From NCBI RefSeq assembly GCF_001399755.1, contig NZ_LJCP01000010.1, positions 372,001 to 436,000 on the forward strand: a stretch of 64,000 nucleotides of DNA, given 5' to 3'. The notes beneath the pieces were generated by a model. The model saw nothing but the letters and a program-made list of their open reading frames with translations. It had not been told where the DNA came from and did not search any database. The stretch's first letter is position 1; each line of letters starts with the position of its first letter. A program made the position numbers and the translations under genes. Positions 28,801-38,900 of this stretch are shown here, one piece after another. This stretch comes from Thiohalorhabdus denitrificans. GTDB lineage: Bacteria; Pseudomonadota; Gammaproteobacteria; Thiohalorhabdales; Thiohalorhabdaceae.

Positions 28801-29851
28801 CGTCATACTCGCGAACGGTGCGGTTGCCGGCCGCGTCGATGGTGATCTTCTTGCGGTCCCCGTAGCGGTGCTCGCGCACCAGCTCGCCGTTCTTCCGGAT
28901 GCGGATGAGATCACCGTCTTTGTTGTAGGTGGTCTCGGTAACCAGCCCTTCCGGACTCTCTTCCCGTTTGACGAACGCACCCTCGGCGGGGTCATGGTCG
29001 TAGCTCGTCTGCACCGTAAAGCCACCCGGGGTGGTCTCGCCCTTGAGGGTGCCGTTGGGATTGTATTCGAGCTCGGTGGTGCGGCCCTTGGGATCGGTCT
29101 TGGCGGAAAGGCGATCACCGGAATACTCGTAGCTCCAGGTGTTGCCGCGGACGTCGGTTACCTCGGCGAGCTTGGGGCCGTGGTCGTATGTGGTATCGGT
29201 GTAGGCATAACGTACGGTTCGCCCTGCTCTATCCTCCACCAGGGTCAGGCGGTCGTCGGTGTTGTAGGAAAAAGTGAGGACCCGGTTGCCGTGGTGGTCA
29301 AGAACATGGAGTAGTCGGCCATCGTTGTCGCGCTCGAGGGTAACCTGTATATCGTTGGAATTGCCGTAGGCGACGGCCCGCCGTTCGGCGTTGTAGCGGA
29401 TCCAGTTGCCCGCCGTGTCCTCCCAGCGGTAGCCTCCGTTTTCCAGGGGAACGATGCGCTTGGTTGGGTCTTTTTCCGGAACGAAATGGTCCCCGTTTTC
29501 CTCGTATTCGCTCCCGTTCCGAATTAAGATTTCAGGGGTTCCCGGTTTTTCCGGGCTCACTCCCGGCGCGTATTTGTCCCCGGAAGAAAAACCGGCTGAC
29601 AGCCCTTTCCAGCGCCGGTTGAACTCCCATTGACCCTGAACCCAGGTCCGCTTCATGCGCACATAGCCGCCAAGGACCTTTATCTTGAGGTCCTCCTGCG
29701 TTTCGATGTGCTGCCCGAAGTTTGGAGAGTCCATTTCTTCGGTGGTTGCGGCCTCTGCACCCCAGGCGCTTCCGGATACCGCACTCAAAGCCAGTAGGAC
29801 CCCGGCCCCGAGCCCCTTCCGCGCGATCCGCCCGTCCATCATTGCTGCCAC
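25814..29851 (-). CDS. Sec-exported YD-repeat (Rhs/WapA-type) protein with unrecognised 159-aa C-terminal tip
   Basis: 1345 aa from a GTG at 29851 that has AAGGGGA 5 nt upstream; ATGs at 29842 and 29839 would shorten it by 3-4 residues. Signal peptide about 1-32 (SAWGA-EA). After an N-terminal segment (33-150) come YD repeats (about 150-1080, e.g. YEYDADGNRTRV, YTYDAAGNLTEK, YSYDPFGRRIKKK) forming the expected cocoon, then the Rhs-core end FYNSSTGRYLTRDPL and NPVTGVDPLGL. The tip (1187-1345) is rich in Gly, Ala and Ser with a CKDC pair and terminal CCD; I recognise no toxin fold. No PAAR or VgrG-binding domain, so not a standard T6SS effector. From about 28.2 kb down to the stop the gene is visibly AT-richer than its 5' end. 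No intact gene follows that could encode immunity. Preceded by the giant gene, 84 bp away. Confidence 0.85.
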   Translation of the reverse strand: MAAMMDGRIARKGLGAGVLLALSAVSGSAWGAEAATTEEMDSPNFGQHIETQEDLKIKVLGGYVRMKRTWVQGQWEFNRRWKGLSAGFSSGDKYAPGVSPEKPGTPEILIRNGSEYEENGDHFVPEKDPTKRIVPLENGGYRWEDTAGNWIRYNAERRAVAYGNSNDIQVTLERDNDGRLLHVLDHHGNRVLTFSYNTDDRLTLVEDRAGRTVRYAYTDTTYDHGPKLAEVTDVRGNTWSYEYSGDRLSAKTDPKGRTTELEYNPNGTLKGETTPGGFTVQTSYDHDPAEGAFVKREESPEGLVTETTYNKDGDLIRIRKNGELVREHRYGDRKKITIDAAGNRTVREYDEWDNLIRVTHPDGSSQRYEYRAGTDLRTREVDELGNVTRYEYDADGNRTRVVEAVGTEAERETSYEYDQYNRVTTVTRGGDAVAEDATIRLEYDQYGNVIRRTGPEGGVQKFSHNVLGQVTKRVDARGETWTKRYDAAGNLIEEADPLGNATTYEYDAVGNRIALTDPLGNSFSFEYNADDRRVAMTDPLGATIRLAYDRSGRLTNITDPSGVSQDLKYDSLGRLTKVIDGAGNATTYGYDQTHTGNPRLRSSTNYPTYAAKFSYDSRGRRTQTIKAEGSTLEQVIRKSFDAGGRVVAETDPKGRTTRFEYDPLGRLTKKIDPAGGVTRFAYDSHDNLLKVTNARGVAIRRFQYDLAGRRTAILWPDGDTVQYRYDNAGNLVEKINARGQAIRHTYDAAGRRVKSTYHTDPSASPDRTVAFTYDADGRMTGYSGSVTTGTYTYDSAGRRIGATVDYGDFTKSYSYTYYVNGKIKSFTAPDGTTYNYRYDDANRLKGIMIPGLGEITYHDYQWMRPTRIMRPGGGVEEHFFDRMMRLGKIRALDPAGNPLLDFEYTYDAAGNLTEKITEHGDYNYSYSSLDQLIQAKTPDPLPDEAYTYDAVGNRKTYSHTTGEWIYNESDQLVDYGEFEQEFDADGNLVQTTNTETGEVTKYQYNVAGRLASVKKDGEKIASYSYDPFGRRIKKKTVNGLKLYVYSKKGLIAETDGGGEVQKSYGYQPEGEWTTNPQFMKKSGNYFFYINDHSGVPQKLVDVKGGIVWSAKYGSFGERVASINEISNNLSFPGHYKDDETGLYYNFHRFYNSSTGRYLTRDPLRAGRNSYSYAEGNPVTGVDPLGLVTWKGSRVQVSVSWLYAGATGSIFDLWAAVCKDCEKKAEATVLAIGAGINSSRKVVELSGSNGVTLQDGLKCPDPDVLSGVYAELAAGVYAGRASAGASYLRLGGASKGVNFSISDGSNTESKSYDENDESGSVGAYATGYIGKSTIVDSNIESLDCCD

Positions 29852-29935
29852 TTTTTCCCCTTTTGGGCCTTTCCCGCACCGGCAAAAGAATTCACAAATG
29901 ACGCTTCCGCATCCGGCCCCACTTTCATGACCCCC

Positions 29936-32900
29936 TCAACCTCCGGCTCCGGTTCCGCCTACATTGCACACACAACTGTCCTCGTACGGACATTCCGGAG
30001 GACAGTTATCCCCGGAGCCGCCCAGGGACTCGTAAGAGGGCGTGGTTTCCTCCCCTACGGCCCACTCATCTTCCCCGCAATTCAGGCACTTGCCCGGGGA
30101 AGTATGGATAATTTCCCTTTCTTTACAGGAAGAAGGTGTATAAAACCAACATACCCCGGAGCTTCCGCTGGTGGTCGTGTCATTGGCACACTCGTAGTCG
30201 TAGGTAACCCCTCCACAGTGCTGGTAGGGCTCGCAGCCGCCGCCGGTTCCGGAGCCGTCGGGCTCGATGGGCTGCAGGGCCGTGATCCGGTAGGGCACCC
30301 GCACGGTCTCGCCGGCCTCCAGGGAGTCCGGGAGGCTGTCCATGAGCTCGTAGTGGTAGTGGGTACCGTCCTCCGGGATGGTTAGCTCGACGTTGTCGGC
30401 CCGGATCAGGCCCTCGTTGGTCAGAACAAGCTCGCCGTTGTAGACGTCCCCGGCCTCCATGGTCGGCAGGTTGACGCTGCTCGGCTCGACGCTCACCACC
30501 GCCGCCGGGACGTCGGTCTCGTAGGTAGTATCCAGCTCGATCTCATAGACATCCTCAATGGTGTCCTCGGTGACGGACCACTCCACGGTCACCAGGTTGT
30601 AGTCGAGGAACACCTCGTGGGTCCCGGTGACCCCGGCCCGCACTCGGAAGGACCCGGACTTGGCCTCGTGGTTGGAGGCGCTGGCGCGATAGCGGTAGGT
30701 GCCCGCCGGCAGGGCCTCGAACAGGGCCTCGCCCTGGTCGTCGGTGGTGGCGGTGCGCTCGACGCTCAGGACGTTCTCGTTCTGGATCTCGACGGTGGCC
30801 CCGGACAGGCCCGGGATGATGGTGCCGTCGTCGTCCTGGGTGCCGGTGTAGATGTCGGAGAGCTTGAACAGGGCCCCGCCCTCCCCGTCGAGGGTGACGG
30901 AGACCACCACCGGGATGTCGGTAACCACGCTTCCGCCGCTCATCACCCGCAGCAGGAAGCGGTAGACCCCCTCTTCCACCCCGGTTCCGGGCTCGGCCTG
31001 GATCAGAACCTCTTCCGAATCGCCCACGGCCAGCTCGCCCGGGTTCCGGGTGGTGACGATGTCGATCCAGTCGGGTGCGGGAGCGCCGGAATCCTCTTCC
31101 ACCAGCGCCAGGGATACGTCGGGCTGCGGCGCGAGGCCTTCGTTCTCCAGGACCATCCGCTCCTGGATGCTGCCGCCCTGCTGGACCCCGGTCTCGATGA
31201 AATCGGGACTGTGGGTCAGGACCGGCTCGGCGGCCGCCAGCTCGAAGTCCACCGTGATCGTCTCCAGGACGGTATCGCCGGCCTCGTCGCTCACCAGCCG
31301 CAGCACGGCCGTGCCGGTGTCCGGGGCGTCGGCGCCGGGCTCGAACCCGACCCGGATCTCGTCGCTGGCCTCGGGGTTCAGGTCCACCGAACCGCCAGGA
31401 TCTATGGACAGTCCGGGTAGGAAGGAGCCGGAGGGCTGGTCGGCCTCGACGTATTCCAGGTGCAGGTTGGTGGCCGTGGTGCCGGCCCCGGCCTCGACGG
31501 TGACGGGGATCTCCTCGGCCCGGTCGCGCACCGTCCGCAGGTCGACGGCGCTGGGCGCGGCGAACACCCGGCTTATGACGAACCGGGCCTGGTCGGGCCG
31601 GTCCACCACGTCCGGATGGACGGCGCTCACCTCGTAGACCCCGGATTCCCCTTCCAGCGGAGTGAAGGTGTGGCTGAAGGCTCCTTCGCTGTCGGTGTAG
31701 ACCTCGTAGGTGCGCTCGAAGCCGGCGTTCCGGATGGCCAGGGTCAGGGGCACGGAGGCCAGGGGGTCGCCGGTATCGCGCGCCAGGGCCCGGCCGCTGA
31801 TGACGAAGTCCCGGGCCTCGAAGGCCTGCTCGGGCTCGACCCCAGTGACCTCCCCCTTGTAGGCGGTGCTCACAAGGGACAGATCCTTGCGGCTAGATGG
31901 CCCGGCCATGCTGGCGGCAGACGGTTCGCCGAGGTTGTAGTGGACGCGGTCGACCTTCGCGGCCAGGGTCACCTCGTCCGGGGCCTCGGAAGGCACCGCC
32001 ATGGGCTGCCAGTCGGTGGTGAAGGTCTCCCCGGCGGGGATGCGAGCCACCGAGCGGCCGTCGGCACGGGTAGTCACCAGGCTGCCCACTGCCTGCCGAA
32101 GGGGCTGCACCGCCAGCACGTTGCCGTCGGCGTCGGTGAGCCGGAAGCGCACCTCGTCGCTGGGCCGGCTGCCGCCGGAGGTGGCGGTGATCAGCTCCAC
32201 CGGGGCATCGCCGGTGTTGGTCAGGGCGAACCGGGCCTGGCCCTCGGCGCCGCGCACGAAGTCCTTGGTCAAGACTTCCAGGGCGAGGCCGCCCTCGCGG
32301 ACGGTGAGACTGCCGCTGCGGACCAGGCGGGCGCTGGAGCCGGCGGCGGGCCGGCTGCGGAAGGTGGCCTCCAGGTCCGCCTCGGCCGGTAAGGTGTCAT
32401 GGCCGCCGACCACCACCGGAACCGTCTTGCCCTCCCCGGCCCCCAGGGCGAATTCCGGGCTGACCACCGCGTGGCCGCCGAGGTTGAGCTCCAGGCGGGC
32501 CCGGTCCACCGGGGCCGAGCCCTCGTTGACCACCTCGTATTCCACCCGGTTCATCACGCCCCGCCGGATGGACTCGGTCCGCAGGTTCAGGGCCACGTCC
32601 GGCAGGACCAGGATCCGCGACGCGCTCTCGGCCCCGTTGGCGTCCACCGCCGTCAGGGCGTAGCGGCGCTGGTTGCCGCTGTAGCCGGCGTCGGTGTAGC
32701 CGGTGGCTTCCAGGGGCTCGTCGGTGAAGGAAACGGCCAGGCCCTCCGGTCCCACGGCCAGGTCGTAGCCGGCGATCTGGTCGGGATTGGGGTGGCTCCA
32801 GCTGAGCGCCGGGTCCTCGGTGCCGGTCTGGCTCACGTGGAAGGTGCTTACCGGGAGCAGGTCGACGTTCAGGTATTCCGACCCGGAGGGGGCGGACTCG

Positions 32901-35900
32901 TTGCCGGCCCCGTCCACCGCGGTCACCGCGTAGGTGTGGGCGTCGGTGGAGGGCGAGCCGTCCACCGTCACGGTGTCCGCGAGGCCGGTCTGTAGGGGCT
33001 CCAGGCCGTCCACGCTGGTGATCTCGGCCCCCTCCGCCCGGTAGAGGTTATAGGCGACGGCTTCCTCGGTGTCCGGGGCCTGCCAGACGGCCTCGATGCC
33101 GTCGCCGGTCATGGTCAGGGAGAGGCCGGTGGGCGCCGGGGGCGCGGTGGCATCAGCGGTCACGGTCGCGGTGGCGCTCAGGTCGCTTTCCGCCTGCTGG
33201 CCGTTGGCCTCCCGGATGCTGGTGACGGCGTAGGTGTACTCGCCCTCCTGGGCGGTGCTGTCGGGGAAGGCGGTCTGGCTGTCGGTCAGGGAATGGGCGG
33301 TCAGCTCCGGCTCGCCGGGGGCCTGGCGGTACACCCGGTAATCGGCGGCATCCTCCACCGCCCGCCAGGCCAGCTCAACCGCGCCGTCCGGCCCGGCCTC
33401 GGCGGTCAGGCCCTCGGGAGCCGCCAGCGCCGGCAGCGCTTCCTGGTAGACCTCCAGGCTGGGGGAGCCCTCGATGCGCGTGCCGATGTTGCCCAGGTCG
33501 TCGGCGGCCTCGAAGGCGAAGCTCAGCTCCTCGGCGCTGTCCAGGCCGGCATCGGCCGGCAGGGTGAAGCTGCCCCGCCAGCTGCGCTCGTCGGTGCGCA
33601 CCAGGGTATCCACCGGGGTCTCGCCGCTGTCGCCGAGGCGGTAGGCCAGGCTCGGCCCGTCGGTGCCGGCGGCCTCCTCGGTCAGGCCCAGATCCACGGT
33701 AACCGTGACGGGGCTGGCCTCATAGTTGCGGATCGGGGAGGACGGGCTCACCGTGATCTCGCTGACCGACGGTCCGTCGGTGTCGAGGGTCAGGGTGGCG
33801 CCCTCTTCCACCTGTGTGCCCCGGTTGCCGATGACGTCCCGGGCCGAGAACACGGCGTAGGCGGTGCCGGAGGGGGTGTCCGGCTCGATGCGGAAGGCCC
33901 CCTGGTATTCGGTCTCGCTCACCCGGTCGAGGGAGACGCTGATGGGGGTGCCGCCGTCGGGCGAGATGCTCAAGAAGGGCGTGGCCAGGAGCGGCTCGGA
34001 GACCGTCAGGTCTACCTCCACCAGGCCGGTGCCGAAACGCCCGGTCTCGGCGTCGTAGGCGCCCTGGGGCCGGTACTCGATGGCGGCGGTGGGGGGCGTG
34101 GCGTCCGAGACCCCGTCCACCGCGGCCGAAACCTCGCTTTCGGTGCCCAGGTCGTTGACCGCGGTCACGCGGTAGTAATAGGTGCCTTCCTCCGCCGGCA
34201 GGTCGGTGTAGCCGGTGCCGGTCAGCAGGTCGACATTGAGGCGCTGCGCCTGCGCGAGGCTGTCGAAGGCCTCCCCGGCGCGGTAGATGTTGTAGCCGGC
34301 GACTCGGTCGTCGCTGGCCTCGTCCCAGCTCAGGCGCAGTTCGCCCTGCTCCCGGACCTCCAGGCCGAGCCCCGTGGGGGCATCGGGAATGGAGGAGTCG
34401 AGGGTTACGGTGACCCCCGCGCTCTTAGCTCCGGTGCCGCCCCGGTTGCGGCCGGCCGCCTCGATGGTGTTGGTCCCCTCGTCGAGAGATACGGCCGCCT
34501 CGAAGCTGCCGTCGCTACCCACTGCCACGGGGTCACCCACCTGGGTGCCGTTGCGGTGGAGGAGCACCTCGGCGGCATCCCCCGCCTGGCCCGCGACCGT
34601 TACGGAGCCGTCATTGGTGACCAGCCCGTCGCTCGGCTCGGCAATGGAGGGGGCGTCCGGCGGGGCCAGGGCCACCTCCAATCCCAGGGTCTCCTCGGCG
34701 GTATTGCCCAGGGTGTCGGTGGCGCGAACGGTGAGGTCATGGGGGCCGTCGGCGGTTTTCGCCAGATCCCAGTAGGTCCGCGCGGGGGAGCTGCCGCTGC
34801 CGTCCGTGCCCAGTACCTCACCATCGAGGAGGAACTCCACTCGCGCCAGGCCGCTGGGATCGCTGGCGGGCACGGCGAGGAAACCGGCGGCCTCCACCAC
34901 GCTGCCGGCGCCCAGATCCTCGCCGCTGAGGGAGACGGTGCCGATGTCCGGGCCGCTGGTGTCCTCCTCCGGCGTGGCGGTGACGGTGGCTACCGCCGGA
35001 TCCTCGCCGCCGGAGGCGTTCACGGTGGTCACGGCCAGATGGTAGGTGGTGCCCGTCTCCAGGCCGGCCACGCTGCCTTCGGTGGTGCCGGCGGGAACGG
35101 TGGCCTTGGGCTCCAGGCCGGAGACGCCGGTGAAGTCGTCGGGCGAGGCGTATATGGCGTAATGGTCCACGTGCTCGCCCGGGGCCACCGGGTCCCAGGA
35201 GACCTCGACCAATGTGGTGTTGTTGCGGGCCTGCACACCCACGGGATTGGGAAGCAGGGTCACCGCCTCGCCGCTCAGGCCTTCGCTCTCGTTGCCCGAG
35301 CCGTCCATGGCGGTAATGCGAACGGGATAGCTGGTGGCGGGGCTCAGGCCCGTGGCCGCGTAGCTGGTGGTCCCGGCCGGGACGCTGACGCCGTCGGTAT
35401 CGCCGTCGAAATAGACCCGGTAATGATCCAGGTCGCCGGGCTCGTCAGGGGACGGCGACCAGCTGAAGGCGATGCGGTCGCTATCGACTTCCGCCTCCAG
35501 ATCGGTGGGGTCGCCGGGGGCCTGGGTGTCGGCGGTGGTAACGTCGACCGGGGTGACCTCCGGATTGCGGCTACCCAGCTCATCCACGGCCACCACGGCC
35601 AGGTAATAGGTCCGGTCCCGGACCAGACCGCTTAGCTCATGCCGCTGGGTGCCGCCTGGGACCTCGGCCACCTTTTCGGCTTCGGTGATATCGGTAAAGG
35701 AAGTATCGCCTTGGTAGACCGCATAATGGGCAATGTCGCCCCCGTTGGCGGCCTCATCGTAGGCGGTCCAGTCCAATTCAACAGAGGTGCCGTCCGGAAG
35801 GGCCTCGGCGCTCGGAGTCACCGGCCCTGGGGCCTCGTTGTCGAAGGTAACGGTTGCCGTAACCGCCTCGCTCTCGTTTCCGGCGCGGTCCCGGGAGGTT

Positions 35901-38900
35901 ACCTGGAAGGTGTTTTCACCCTCGGCCAGATCGTGGGCGACCTGCCAGTCGCTGCTTTCGGTGTTCCCGACCACCCGCTGACCGTCAATGCGAATGGAGG
36001 CGTGGGCGTCCTTGGTCCCGGAGAGGGTGATTCGGGACTCGTTGGTGACCTCGGGCAAATCGTCCAGAACCGGTGCCGCGGGGGGAACCCTGTCCAGAGT
36101 GAAGGTCCATTCCCGGACTTCGGAGGTCAGGCCCAGCTCGTCCTGAAGCTGGACGGTCACCTGGTAATCGTCGTCGCTGAGACGGGTTTCCGGCTGGAAA
36201 AGGACTGAGCCGCTGTCCTTACTCGTGGTGCCCGCCATTTCAGCCCCGCCCCGCGTCACCGTCAGCTTGGATTCGTCCAGATCGAGGCCGCTGCCGGTCT
36301 CCGTGTAATCGACCTGGATCACCTGCTCCTCGTTCACGAAGGTGCCGGCCCCAGGCTGGACACGGTCGATGCGGGGAGCAATGCTGTCGACGAAGAACAG
36401 CACCCGAAGCTTCTCGGAAGGGATTCCGTCGCTGTCCTTCGCGTAGACCAGAACTTCGTTGTCGCCCTGGTCCAGATCCACGTCCGCGGACCAGGTTCCG
36501 GAGCCGATAGACACCGCTTCACGACCATCGATCCAAATGGACGTATTGTCGGGGCGATCGCCTTCCAGGGTGACCGTGGTGATGGTCAGCTTGGTCACCG
36601 CCGGGGCCAGTGGGTAATTGGTAACCGTGGGCGGAGGGCCCTCGATCACCAGCTCGTACACGCCCTCGGTTTCGGCCGTGGTGTTGCCGCCCGCATCCTG
36701 GGCGCCGGCCACGTCCACCACCACCGGATTCTCCCATCCGGATTCCAGAGGGATCGGGGGTGTGGTGTAGGTGTCGTTGTCGAAACGGGAACTGGACCAG
36801 GACCCGCCGGCGGGAGCGGAAAGCTCCTGGCCTCCGTCCGTGCGGAGCCGCACATCGGGCTCCACCGCGGTGTCCATGGCGCTGTCGAAGAGGATCTCCA
36901 CCCGGAAGTCCTCCTCCGCAGGAACCGGATTCTGGGGGGTCCCCCGCGCCTCCAAAAGCTCCGGAGGGACGGAATCCTCCAGGGTCAGGGAAGCCGTGTT
37001 GTCAACGGGATTGCCGGCCACGTCGGTCAACCGGTCGGAGGGGGTGACCTCCTCCGACCCCTTAATCGTGAAGTCACTGGTGACCTCGATGGTCAGCTGG
37101 GTGTTGCGCTCGCTCCAACCGATCCGGTTTGGGGAGCCATAGGACCGGTCTTCGGGAGAAAGGTGGGTGTCGGCGTCCTGGGTGCCGTCCCGGATCACCG
37201 AGGCCGCCATGGGCTCGGTAAAGACGAAGGTGTAGGTATCGCCCGGGCTTACTTCTCCATCACCGTCGGGGTCGTCAAATACGACCTCTTCGATCTCCGG
37301 CGGGGTGAAGTCCGTCGGGTTCTTGAGGACCGTGCCGTCTTCGCCGTCCTGATAACCCCGCCCTTTGACGGCCTCCAGGGCTACAAGGTTGGCATTGTCA
37401 ACATCGACATAAATCGCGATCCGCCCCCCAGCGCCACCACCGCCCGCGCCACTCCCCTGCGAGCCGCCGTCGCCGCCGTTGGCATGGATCCCGCCCGATC
37501 CCGCCAAAATGCCCGCGTCAACCCAAATCGAGCCGCCCGCACCGCCGCCGCCGGCGTCCCAATCGGAGTTCCCCCCGGCATACCCGTCGGCCGCAATGGC
37601 CCCGTCCACCATCAACGTGCCGCCCACCTGCAGCCGGACCGCACCGCCGCCGTGGCCACCCGCCGCATAACTGCCGCCGCCACCGCCCGACCCCAGTGCC
37701 GTCGGAGCTTCGTGGTCCCCGTACTCCGAACCGCCCGCGCCACCACCGCTACCGGCACCGGGGTGACCCTCGCCCCCACCGCCGCCGTGGCCCGCGCCGC
37801 CGCCGGACCGATAGGTGGAGTCCGAACCGCCCCCCGGACCGCCACCACCCTGCCTCTGGGAACCGCCCCGATAGCCCCAGCCGGAGACATCGACCGTCCC
37901 GGCCACCGTCATGTCCTCGTCCACGGCCAGCAGCAGGCCATAGGCTTGGTCACCACCGGGTCGCCGGTGCGAGAGAACGGCTTCTTCCGCCACCTCCACC
38001 AACCCCACCTGCGGCAGCTGCCCAATATCCAGCGGCACGCTGAAGACAAACCGGCCCTTTTCCACCGCTAGACTGTCGGCCGTGAATGCCGTCTCCGACG
38101 CCAGCTGCAACGCCGCGTCGCCTTCCGCCCGTAGCCGCCCGACATGGAACTCGGTCACCCCGGATTCCAGGACAATGCGCGCACCCGCCCGGAGGGTCAG
38201 GGACGCCGGATCCCCGGCGGAGGCGTCCAGGGTCAAAGAGCTCGACCCGGAGGCGCTACTGTCGCTGCTGCCCCGGGCGTCCACTACCAATTCCTTGGTG
38301 GGGCTGGAGGCACCAGTCTCGGTGTAGATCGTCCCGCCACCGCCGCCCTGGTACCCCCGACCACCCGTCGCCGAGTAGCTCCAGTCCCCGTTAGCCAACT
38401 CGGCGTACACCGCAATCCGCCCCCCGGCGCCACCACCGCCCGCGCCACTCCCCTGCGAGCCGCCGTCGCCGCCGTTGGCATGGATCCCGCCCGATCCCGC
38501 CAAAATGCCCGCGTCAACCCAAATCGAGCCGCCCGCACCGCCGCCGCCGGCGTCCCAATCGGAGTTCCCCCCGGCATACCCGTCGGCCGCAATGGCCCCG
38601 TCCACCATCAACGTGCCGCCCACCTGCAGCCGGACCGCACCGCCGCCGTGGCCACCCGCCGCATAACTGCCGCCGCCACCGCCCGACCCCAGTGCCGTCG
38701 GAGCTTCGTGGTCCCCGTACTCCGAACCGCCCGCGCCACCACCGCTACCGGCACCGGGGTGACCCTCGCCCCCACCGCCGCCGTGGCCCGCGCCGCCGCC
38801 GGACCGATAGGTGGAGTCCGAACCGCCCCCCGGACCGCCACCACCCTGCCTCTGGGAACCGCCCCGATAGCCCCAGCCGGAGACGTCAATCCGGCCCCCG

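Noticed and set aside
25814-29851. Rhs as a type VI secretion effector
   Set aside because: No PAAR, VgrG or chaperone gene nearby and the protein starts with a Sec signal peptide.
33293-35635. 780-codon plus-strand frame opposite the giant gene
   Set aside because: Antisense shadow of FN3 repeats.
37431-38884. CRISPR or tandem-repeat array
   Set aside because: Only two 458-bp copies, in frame within a coding sequence; no short regular repeats with unique spacers.
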